From Nocardia puris (lineage in GTDB: Bacteria > Actinomycetota > Actinomycetes > Mycobacteriales > Mycobacteriaceae): a stretch of 64,000 bases of DNA. The number at the start of each line of letters is the position of its first letter. Position 1 is the first letter of the stretch. Made by a program: the position numbers and the translations under genes. A model generated the notes under the pieces. The model had not been told where the DNA came from and made no database searches. It worked only from the letters and a program-made list of their open reading frames with translations. The stretch spans positions 717,224-781,223 of the forward strand of contig NZ_QNRE01000001.1 in the NCBI RefSeq assembly GCF_003315035.1, read 5' to 3'. Below are positions 18,222 to 25,592 of the stretch, in pieces.

Positions 18222-19715
18222 TCAGCCGTTGAGATCAGCGGGTTCGGGCGTGCTGACGCGCGCCGGATTCACGGCGACGAACGCTTCGGCCGGGTCGTGC
18301 TGGAGCATCCGGCCGAACGTGCGGGTGGTGCTGGGCCACGGGTTGGTGACGCGGCCGCTGGCGTGCTTGTACCAACTCGAACTCGTCTCGGGCCACACCG
18401 ATTTCGCGATCTCCTGGTCGAGCCAGCGCTGATGACGGCGGATGGCCTCGTCGCTGACCTCGATGGCGGCCGCGCCGAGCGAGTCCCGCCAGCGCAGGCA
18501 CTCCATGATGTAGGCGATCTGATGCTCCTTCATCGACGGGTTGCTGCCCGCCGGGGTGAACGAGTTCGGGCCGGCGATGAGGAACACGTTGGGGAAGCCG
18601 CCGACCGCCAGGCCCATGAAGGCGTGCCCACCGGAGGCCCACTCCTCGTGCAGCAGCAGTCCGTCGCGCCCGCGCACCGTGATCGGGGTGAGGAACTCGG
18701 TGGCGCGGAAGCCGGTGGCGTAGATGATGACGTCGGCGAAACGGTGTGCGCCGTCGGCGGTTTCGATGCCGTCGGCGGTGATGCGGCTGATCGGATCGGT
18801 CACGAGCTTCACGTTGTGCCGCGACAGCGTCGGATAGAAGCGGCTGTCGAACACGATCCGCTTGCCGCCGATCGGATAGTCGGGCGTGACGGCCGCGCGC
18901 AGGCGCCGGTCCGTCACCTGGTGGCGCAGGTAGGCGCGCGCGAACCACTCGGCGGGCCGCGCCGACCAGCCGCGCCGCATGATGGGCGCCAGCACCGCGT
19001 CGGCGCCGTGGTAGAGCGCCTTGCGGTAGGCGCCGTGGGCGCCGGGCAGGTGCAGCGCCAGGCCGGTGAGCGCCCCGAACTCGCGCGAGGGCTTGGGCAG
19101 CAGCCAGTGCGGCGTGCGCTGGTAGACGTGCACGCGCCGCGCGCGATTCGCGATCTCCGGCAGCAGCTGCGCGGCCGAGGAGCCGGTGCCGATCACCGCC
19201 ACCGCCCGGCCGTGCAGGTCCTGGTGGTGGTCCCATTGCGCGGTGTGGAACGCGGCGCCCGCAAACTTGTCGCGACCGGGGATGCGGGGAATGTTCGGGC
19301 GGTGCAACTGCCCGACGGCGAAGACCACGACGTCGGCGAGCACCCGCTCGCCGCCGCCGGTGGTGAGTTCCCAGCGCGCGGTCTCCTCCCGGTACTCCGC
19401 GGCGACCACGGCGGTGTTCAGCCGCATGTGCGGGAGCAGGCCGTACTCGGAGGCCACGCCGCGCAGATAGTCGAGAATCTCCTCCTGACCCGGATAGCGT
19501 TGCCGCGCATCACGATAAGGCGCGAAAGAGAACGAATAGAGATGCGCGGGCACATCGCACGAGCACCCGGGGTAGGTGTTCTCGCGCCATACGCCGCCCA
19601 CATCGGCGCCTTTCTCGAGAATCGCGAACTCGGTGATGCCCGCCTCACGTAGCGCGACGCCCATCCCGATCCCACCGAACCCGGCGCCTACCACCGCCAC
19701 CTTCAGATCCAGCAC
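18222..19715 (-). CDS. flavin-containing Baeyer-Villiger-type monooxygenase
   Basis: About 497 residues from the GTG at 19715. Two Rossmann motifs are present: VAVVGAGFGGIGMG (FAD) and VAVIGTGSSAAQLLPEI (NADPH). Between them lies FAGAAFHTAQWD, which fits the Baeyer-Villiger fingerprint FxGxxxHxxxW. The enzyme would insert oxygen next to a ketone or oxidise a heteroatom; the substrate is unknown. An ATG at 19748 is in frame, but GGAGGG sits 7 nt before the GTG, inside the would-be longer product, so the shorter start is preferred. It is the last of three same-strand genes with a hydrolase and a lipocalin-like protein. Confidence 0.88.
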   Translation of the reverse strand: MLDLKVAVVGAGFGGIGMGVALREAGITEFAILEKGADVGGVWRENTYPGCSCDVPAHLYSFSFAPYRDARQRYPGQEEILDYLRGVASEYGLLPHMRLNTAVVAAEYREETARWELTTGGGERVLADVVVFAVGQLHRPNIPRIPGRDKFAGAAFHTAQWDHHQDLHGRAVAVIGTGSSAAQLLPEIANRARRVHVYQRTPHWLLPKPSREFGALTGLALHLPGAHGAYRKALYHGADAVLAPIMRRGWSARPAEWFARAYLRHQVTDRRLRAAVTPDYPIGGKRIVFDSRFYPTLSRHNVKLVTDPISRITADGIETADGAHRFADVIIYATGFRATEFLTPITVRGRDGLLLHEEWASGGHAFMGLAVGGFPNVFLIAGPNSFTPAGSNPSMKEHQIAYIMECLRWRDSLGAAAIEVSDEAIRRHQRWLDQEIAKSVWPETSSSWYKHASGRVTNPWPSTTRTFGRMLQHDPAEAFVAVNPARVSTPEPADLNG

Positions 19716-19842
19716 ACCTCTGCCCTCCAACTTGTTGCCAGCCAACATTCAGCAATCACTATTCGTGTCTCGGACCAGACCAGATGGTTCCGAATTGCGG
19801 CGTGCCGAAAACGTTGCCAAGCCGTAGTACGGGCGGCGGGGA

Positions 19843-20937
19843 TCAGGCGGGCGAGGGCTCGCAATCCACCCATTCCAGGTACCCGCTGCCCGAGATGGCG
19901 CGGCCGGACCAACTGCCGGAATAGGAGTAGGCGCCCACGTAGCCGCGGCCGTGACCCCAGCGCAGCGGCGTATCGACCTCGGCCTCGAGCGCGAGCAGGT
20001 CCGCTCCCCCGTCGCGGACCGTCCAGCGCATCCGGGCGGGCACCCGCATCTGCCGGCCCAGTTCGTCGACGGCGGGCTCGTCGCGGTGGGCGAGCACCTC
20101 GAAGGTCACGTCCTCGAAGACGCGGGCGCTGCCGCCGATTGTGCGCAGATACGCGAGCCGGCACGCGACCGCCCCGGCCGCGCGGACCTCGGTGAGCAGC
20201 AACTGATTACGCTCGTCCAGGTCGATGATCTGATAGGTGAAGAAGTCGGCCGGGAGCTTGTACCGCTCGGGCAGCGGGCGTTGCGAGAACGCCTGCGGGC
20301 TGATCGAACGCGCGTACTCGACCGTGCACAGGCCGCCGATCTCGGTGACGCCGGTCGCGTCGGTGAGGGTGCCGGTGTAGGTGGCGAGCAGGCTGAAGTG
20401 GTCGTACACGCGGCTGCGCACGAACCAGGACACCTGGTCGGTGGCGGTGATCGCCAGGTCGACGCCGAAATGCTCGTAGCGGCCGCGCACGGTGTAGGCC
20501 GGGTGGTCGCGGGTGATCGACAGATCCGAGCCCCATTCGAGCGCCGAACCATCGGGGGCGAAACGACATTCGGTCGCGATGTTGTAGGCGCGGTAATGAT
20601 ATTGGTCGTTGTGGGCGGTGGACGAGAGCACCGTCGCGGTGTCGCGGACATCCGGCGCGGCGAGGTGGTCGTTGTCGAAGATCATCGTCCCCGTGGGGCC
20701 GATGAGCGTCATCGTGTTCAGGTAGCGGTGCGGGGCGGGCAGATCGGGGACGAAGACGCCGTAGTGCGTCCAGAAGCGCCGCGAATCGTGGTGCGGACGC
20801 ATCATCTCCGGCCGGGTGAACGGCCGCGTCGAGGCCCGCAGCCTGCGGTCGATGCGCGGGCGGATGTGGTCGACCACGAATCGGGTGGCCGAGCCGAGCA
20901 GTCCGTGCTGTCTGTCAGGAACGGGATTCGACGACAT
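19843..20937 (-). CDS. conserved protein of unknown function, possibly lipocalin-like (DUF6670/AttH-like)
   Basis: 364 residues, no signal peptide or membrane segment. It is rich in beta-strand segments and aromatic residues (HYGVFVPDLPAPHRYLNTM, YTVRGRYEHFGVDLAITAT, GYVGAYSYSGSW). The overall look recalls the AttH/CrtC lipocalin-like fold and the actinobacterial DUF6670 proteins, but I cannot confirm either. GGAGG precedes the ATG. Co-directional with the hydrolase upstream and the Baeyer-Villiger enzyme downstream, so a role in oxidation of a hydrophobic compound is a guess. Confidence 0.55.
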   Translation of the reverse strand: MSSNPVPDRQHGLLGSATRFVVDHIRPRIDRRLRASTRPFTRPEMMRPHHDSRRFWTHYGVFVPDLPAPHRYLNTMTLIGPTGTMIFDNDHLAAPDVRDTATVLSSTAHNDQYHYRAYNIATECRFAPDGSALEWGSDLSITRDHPAYTVRGRYEHFGVDLAITATDQVSWFVRSRVYDHFSLLATYTGTLTDATGVTEIGGLCTVEYARSISPQAFSQRPLPERYKLPADFFTYQIIDLDERNQLLLTEVRAAGAVACRLAYLRTIGGSARVFEDVTFEVLAHRDEPAVDELGRQMRVPARMRWTVRDGGADLLALEAEVDTPLRWGHGRGYVGAYSYSGSWSGRAISGSGYLEWVDCEPSPA

Positions 20938-21097
20938 TGTCTACCTCCGGGTGTGCCACGACGGGGCGGCGTTCGGTGTGGACGCCCGCGAGACTCGGCG
21001 GGCGGCGGGCGTGCGGATGTCAGGTGGGCGATTCGCTCCGGTGGAGGGGATTTCATCGGGGCGTCCGATCACTACGACCGCTGAGGGCGCTCGAGTT

Positions 21098-21144
21098 GTC
21101 GGGCGTCGGGCGTCGGGCGTCGGGCGTCGGGCGTCGGGCGTCGG
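21098..21144. repeat. heptamer tandem repeat (GTCGGGC)n
   Basis: Six perfect copies from 21098 to 21139 and a partial seventh, in the spacer between the hydrolase stop and the next gene's start. Confidence 0.85.
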
Positions 21145-21178
21145 AATATGTTGTCGCGCACCATGTATCCGCGCGAAC

Positions 21179-22048
21179 TCAGCGCGGTGCGTCCGCTTCC
21201 TGGGCGTCGGTGATGCGCGCGGTGATGATCTCGGCGAGGCGTTCGGCGTTCTGTTCGGGGATCCAGTGCCCGGCGCCCGCCAAGTGCTCGAAGCGATACG
21301 GACCCGTCACGTAGTGTTCGGCGAGTTCCGCCCCGCGCCTGGCGAGCGCGATGTCGCGGTCGCCCCACACATGCGTGGTGGGCACGGAGACCTTGCGCCG
21401 CAACGCGTCCGGGGAGCCGAGGGCCATGGCGCGGTACCAGTTCAGGCCGGCGCCGAAGGCTCCCCCGTCGACCACCGTGCGGCGCACTTCGGCGACGGCG
21501 TCCGCGTCCATCCCGGCACGCTCGAGCATCCGCTCCAGCAAGGCCGGGTTCCGCGCGACCACGCGCTCGGGCACCCACGGCACCTGGAACACGGCCATAT
21601 ACCAGGACTTCAGCGCCTGATCGCTGCTCAGCATCGACCGCAGGAACGCGGCGGGATGCGGCACCGACACCGAGGTCAGCGTGCGGACCAGTTCGGGACG
21701 GGCGGCCGCGAGCGACCAGGCGACGACCGCACCCCAGTCGTGCCCGGCCAGGTGGACGGGCCGACCACCGAGGGTGTCGATCAGCGCCACCACGTCGTCG
21801 ACGAGCAGCGAGGTGCGGTAGGCCCACCGCCCGCGCGGGCGGGCGCCCGGCGAGTAGCCGCGCTGATCGGGCGCGATCGTCCGGTAACCGCGCTCGCGCA
21901 GGAGGCGGGCGGTCGGCTCCCACGACGACGCGGACTGCGGAAATCCGTGCAGCAGCACCACGATCGGGCCGTCCAGCGGTCCGTCGTCGAGCACATCGAA
22001 GGTGAGTCCGGCGTGGGTGTAGGTGCGCAAGCGGGCCGGGGTGGTCAT
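21179..22048 (-). CDS. alpha/beta hydrolase, epoxide-hydrolase-like
   Basis: 289 residues. HGFPQSASSWEP (34-45) is the oxyanion motif and AGHDWGAVVAW supplies an aspartate nucleophile at D104, which is typical of epoxide hydrolases and haloalkane dehalogenases. GAGHWIPEQ near the end carries the catalytic His. A cap-domain region lies at about 135-215. The ATG has no good ribosome site of its own. It overlaps (ATGA) the stop of a 12-codon upstream frame that does. Confidence 0.88.
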   Translation of the reverse strand: MTTPARLRTYTHAGLTFDVLDDGPLDGPIVVLLHGFPQSASSWEPTARLLRERGYRTIAPDQRGYSPGARPRGRWAYRTSLLVDDVVALIDTLGGRPVHLAGHDWGAVVAWSLAAARPELVRTLTSVSVPHPAAFLRSMLSSDQALKSWYMAVFQVPWVPERVVARNPALLERMLERAGMDADAVAEVRRTVVDGGAFGAGLNWYRAMALGSPDALRRKVSVPTTHVWGDRDIALARRGAELAEHYVTGPYRFEHLAGAGHWIPEQNAERLAEIITARITDAQEADAPR

Positions 22049-22083
22049 CGCGAGGCCCGGGACGCGGTGCGGACGATTGCCAT
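22045..22083 (-). CDS. 12-residue upstream leader ORF (MAIVRTASRASR)
   Basis: ATG at 22083 preceded by GAGAGGTG at good spacing. The frame closes in a TGA that overlaps the hydrolase ATG (ATGA). It looks like a translational coupling leader for the hydrolase. It is also possible that it is a chance frame, since 12 codons carry little statistical weight. Confidence 0.4.
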   Translation of the reverse strand: MAIVRTASRASR

Positions 22084-22104
22084 AGCGACACCTCTCAGAA
22101 TGTG

Positions 22105-22141
22105 TTACCGATTGTCACACACATAATTGACTAATCGGTAA
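22105..22141. promoter_or_regulatory. inverted repeat upstream of the hydrolase leader
   Basis: TTACCGATT (22105-22113) and AATCGGTAA (22133-22141), perfect 9-bp arms separated by 19 bp in an AT-rich island, 22 bp upstream of the leader ATG. Probable operator and promoter of the hydrolase group; the regulator is not in sight. Confidence 0.55.
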
Positions 22142-22478
22142 TATACGAGCGGGGACCGGCCCCGTCAACAGTCCCAGGGCTGAATTCCCGCCGGAGCCGC
22201 CTCGCGAAACCCCGGTCGCCGCACGCAACCCGGTCAACCGCAGCCACGCCCTCGCCAATGCACCGCGCGCACCGCAGCCCGCCCGCGCCGAAGCCCGGAC
22301 GCCGCCCGATCCCGGCCACCTCGCAGACCCGCCGCACAAACCCCGGCCGCCGCAGCGCAACCGCTCACCGCAGCGCAAACCGCTCACCGCAGCCCTGCGC
22401 TCGCCGAAGCCCAGCTCTTGGCGAAGCCCCGCCCGCACTGTAGGCCGCGCTCACCGAACCCCGCCCGCGCCGAAACCC
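22142..22478. other. gene-free C-rich stretch
   Basis: About 340 bp of degenerate repeats on the themes CCGCAGCGCAA, CTCACCGCAGC and CGCCGAAGCCC. I see no gene or RNA in it. Confidence 0.4.
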
Positions 22479-22619
22479 TCAGCGCCGACGCGCCCGCAAC
22501 CTCGCCATCACGGCCGAACCCGGTGGCGTGATCATCGCCGCCGCGATCGCCACCACCATCAGATACGCCGCCGCCACGATTGCCGCGGCACGAACAGCCA
22601 CCCACCCGGTTCGCTTCAC
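22479..22619 (-). CDS. 46-residue small membrane protein
   Basis: GTG at 22619 with AAGGGGGAG just upstream. The product has a basic start (VKRTGWVAVR), one hydrophobic segment (AAAIVAAAYLMVVAIAAAMI) and a basic end (ARLRARRR). That is the layout of a single-pass small membrane protein. No family is recognised. Divergent from the UbiB-like gene. Confidence 0.5.
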   Translation of the reverse strand: MKRTGWVAVRAAAIVAAAYLMVVAIAAAMITPPGSAVMARLRARRR

Positions 22620-22713
22620 GAACTCCCCCTTGCCTCGCTCGTAGAAGGCAAGGATATCCGCCGGTCGCGCCGGGCAGAGCTGTTCCGAGAAACACTGGGC
22701 ACCACACCATCTC

Positions 22714-22738
22714 GGCCGCCCGCTGAATCAGGGCGGCC
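22714..22738. promoter_or_regulatory. hairpin in the divergent spacer
   Basis: GGCCGCCC, 9-nt loop, GGGCGGCC: perfect 8-bp arms between the small membrane protein and the UbiB-like gene, ending about 80 bp upstream of the latter. It could be an attenuator or an operator. Confidence 0.4.
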
Positions 22739-22819
22739 CTAGGGGTGTTCCCTGATGCTGGTTTCGCCCGCCGATAGCTACGTTGAGTCCGACGATCCGC
22801 ACCCCGAGGGAGGACCCGC

Positions 22820-24769
22820 ATGGCTGTCGTGGCTCTGCTCGCCACCACCGCGCTCACGGCCTGGCTCATCGCGGGCGTGGCGCGGCGGGTGATCGGAGCG
22901 CCGGTGGGGTGGCCGCGCACGATCCTGGTGTCCGCGCTGTTCCCGACGGTCGGTTCGGCCGCGGCCAACGCCCTGGTGCGAGCCCTGGGCACCATGGACG
23001 AGGACGGCGGCGTCCGCGATGTCGCCGGTACCGCAGCGGTGGTGGTGCTGGTGTGGGCGTGGTTGTTCGTGGTGCTGCTCGCCGTGCTCTACGTCGCCGA
23101 GATCGTCGTGCCGACGGGTTCGCTGCCGGGCCCGATCACGCTGGTGCGGCGCTGGTACGGTACCCAGCAGGAGACGAAGCGCTATCTGCAACTGCTCGTC
23201 GTCCTGGTGCGGCGCGGACTGGGCGGATTCCTGCGCCGGGGCGCGTGGCGCGGGAACGGCGACGCGCACACCGTGGGCGCCCGGCTGCGCGACGCGCTCG
23301 GCGACGCCGGCGTCACCTACGTGAAGCTGGGCCAGATGCTCTCGGCGCGGCGCGATCTGGTGCCCGCCGGGATCGCCGACGAGCTCGCCACGCTCCAATC
23401 CGACGCCGCCCCGCTGGACTGGCCGGAGATCGCAGCGGCGCTGGAGAATTCGCTCGGCGGGCCGGTCGCGGAATTCTTCGCCGAGATCGACCGCACGCCG
23501 CTGGCCGCGGCGTCGGTGGGCCAGGTCCACGCCGCGCGCCTGACCGACGGCACGTCGGTGGTGGTGAAGGTACAGCGGCCGGGTGCGCGCACCCAGGTGG
23601 ATCGCGACCTGCGCATTCTGCGCCGTCTGGCCCGGCGGGTGCAGCGCGACGCCGCGTGGGCGCGCGACATCGGGGTGGTCGACCTGGTCGAGGGGTTCGC
23701 GACCTCGCTGCACGAGGAACTCGACTACACGGTCGAACTGGACAACATGCGCAATCTGGCCGCGGCCACGGGGGATTCGCCGATCGTCATCCCCACGCCG
23801 TACCCGGAGCTGTCGTCGCGGACCGTCTTGGTCACCAACCGGGTGCGGGGCACCCCGGTCGGCTCGGCGGGGCCGTTCCTCGCGCTGATCGACCTCGCGG
23901 TCCGCCGCGACGCGGCCGCCACCCTGCTGGCGCAGGTGCTGCGGCAGATCCTGGTGGTGGGCGTGTTCCACGCCGACCTGCACCCGGGCAACGTCCTGGT
24001 GGCCGAGGACGGCACCCTGGCCCTGCTCGACTTCGGCGCGGTGGGCCGCCTCGACGAGACCGAGCGCCTGGCCATCGCCGCGCTGCTGCTCGCCATCGAC
24101 AACGACGATTCGGTGGCCGCCACCGACGGGCTGCTCACGCTGCTGGGCACCCCGGACGGGTTCGCGCGCCGCGACTTCGAGCGGCGCTTCGGGCAGCTGA
24201 TCGTGCGCTACCGCAACGGATTCGGCTCCGGCGGCAGCGGCGCGCTGTTCGGCGACATGGTGCGGTTGATCACCGGCGCGGGCTTCGCGATCCCCGGCCA
24301 GATCGCCGGGGTGTTCCGCACCCTCGCGTCGCTGGAGGGCACGCTGCTGCTGCTCGATCCCGGCTTCGATCTCATGACCGCGGCGCGCGAGGGCGGCGGC
24401 GGTGTGCTGACCGAGATCGCCCGCCCGGAACGGCTGGCGGCCCGGGCCCAGGGCCAGTTGCTGACGAGTCTGCCGGTGCTGCAACGCCTTCCGAGCCGAA
24501 TCGACGCGCTCACCGCCGACCTCGCCGACGGCAGGTTCACCGTGGGCACCCGAATGTTCGACCATCCCGAGGACCGCGCATTCGTCACCGGACTGGTGCA
24601 GCGGGTGATCACCGCCCTCATCGCGGTGAGCTGCCTGCTGGGCGCGGTGGTGCTGCTCGTCCAGCGCGACGGCCCGTATCTGGTCGCCGAGGTGCCCGCC
24701 ACGGCGGTGCTGGGCGGCTTCCTCGGACTGGCCGGCGGGATCCTGGCGCTGCGCAGCCTGATGCGCTGA
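22820..24769 (+). CDS. ABC1/UbiB/AarF-family atypical kinase with membrane segments
   Basis: 649 residues. Hydrophobic segments at about 1-20, 30-50 and 70-98 precede the ABC1 domain, which carries the KxGQ motif (YVKLGQMLSARRDLVP), ASVGQVHAARL, VVVKVQRPG, HADLHPGN and LLDFGAVG. Two more hydrophobic segments end the protein. UbiB-family proteins bind nucleotides and act in quinone or membrane-lipid metabolism. Membrane segments at the N-terminus as well as the C-terminus are typical of some actinobacterial members. The substrate is unknown. Confidence 0.9.
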   Translation: MAVVALLATTALTAWLIAGVARRVIGAPVGWPRTILVSALFPTVGSAAANALVRALGTMDEDGGVRDVAGTAAVVVLVWAWLFVVLLAVLYVAEIVVPTGSLPGPITLVRRWYGTQQETKRYLQLLVVLVRRGLGGFLRRGAWRGNGDAHTVGARLRDALGDAGVTYVKLGQMLSARRDLVPAGIADELATLQSDAAPLDWPEIAAALENSLGGPVAEFFAEIDRTPLAAASVGQVHAARLTDGTSVVVKVQRPGARTQVDRDLRILRRLARRVQRDAAWARDIGVVDLVEGFATSLHEELDYTVELDNMRNLAAATGDSPIVIPTPYPELSSRTVLVTNRVRGTPVGSAGPFLALIDLAVRRDAAATLLAQVLRQILVVGVFHADLHPGNVLVAEDGTLALLDFGAVGRLDETERLAIAALLLAIDNDDSVAATDGLLTLLGTPDGFARRDFERRFGQLIVRYRNGFGSGGSGALFGDMVRLITGAGFAIPGQIAGVFRTLASLEGTLLLLDPGFDLMTAAREGGGGVLTEIARPERLAARAQGQLLTSLPVLQRLPSRIDALTADLADGRFTVGTRMFDHPEDRAFVTGLVQRVITALIAVSCLLGAVVLLVQRDGPYLVAEVPATAVLGGFLGLAGGILALRSLMR

Positions 24770-24814
24770 GACGCGGCCGCGCCCGGGTGGACGCGGCCGG
24801 TCACCGGCGCGAGG

Positions 24815-25354
24815 TCAGACGGGATCGCCCAGGCAGAACGTGGTCTTCTCCTCGGTGAGCAGGAGCACCTGATCGGCCTCCTCCCCGCACAGCGTCTCGT
24901 CGGCCTGGCCGTCGATGCGCTGCACCACCCGGAAGCTGGCCTCCGGGGCACTGCAGGCCACGTACTTGTAGCCCGTCATCATGCTCTCGTTGTAGCAGAG
25001 GTCCTGCTTGAAGTTGGGCGCCAGGCACAGGAAGGCCGTGGTGCCGCCGTTGAGGGTCTCCTCGTAGGAGGTGTAGTCCTCGTGGCACTCGGTCTTCTGG
25101 TCGTGGACCTGCGCGACCCGGTACACCGCGGTGTCCGCGGCGCAGTCGACCGGCTCGGTCTCCGAGTTGATCATCGAGCTCTCGATGACGTTGATGCAAT
25201 CGCCCACGTTGGCGCGGGCGGTGTCCGACTTGCCGGCGTCCTGCACGGCATCGGTGGCCTTCTCGACCGCCGAACAACCCAGGGTGGCGAGTGCCGCCAC
25301 CGTGGCCAGGGCCAACGGCACCCGCTTCAGCAGGCCGGAACCGACGAACTTCAT
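24815..25354 (-). CDS. LppU/SCO3897-like lipoprotein
   Basis: 179 residues. The signal peptide ends in a lipobox (ATLGC), so the mature protein is a lipoprotein. The mature part starts with a helical stretch and then VGDCINVIES...EPVDCAADTAVYRVAQV, the paired-cysteine pattern seen in LppU-type lipoproteins. At least eight cysteines in the mature part suggest several disulfides. Function unknown. The start at 25354 gives a proper signal peptide; upstream in-frame codons do not. Confidence 0.75.
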   Translation of the reverse strand: MKFVGSGLLKRVPLALATVAALATLGCSAVEKATDAVQDAGKSDTARANVGDCINVIESSMINSETEPVDCAADTAVYRVAQVHDQKTECHEDYTSYEETLNGGTTAFLCLAPNFKQDLCYNESMMTGYKYVACSAPEASFRVVQRIDGQADETLCGEEADQVLLLTEEKTTFCLGDPV

Positions 25355-25592
25355 TCGTGTCACTTTCTTCGGAGGGCAGGGTGGGCGGCCGACCGGGATA
25401 CCCCTCGTCACGCCGAATCCCGGACGACGCCGTGCCCTTCGACGCAGCCCCGCCAGGGGCGCGACCGGCCTCGAACACCACACCGCACCACGGGCGCCCG
25501 AGCATCCGGGAAACCACGGGATCGCCCCGGGCCCCGGTGAGCCGGGGCTAAGCTCTTCGCGGCGCGTTTGCTGTCAACCGGGGCGGAGGGAC

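Noticed and set aside
18117..19652. 511-residue plus-strand frame opposite the monooxygenase
   Set aside because: The minus strand carries intact FAD and NADPH motifs; this frame has none.
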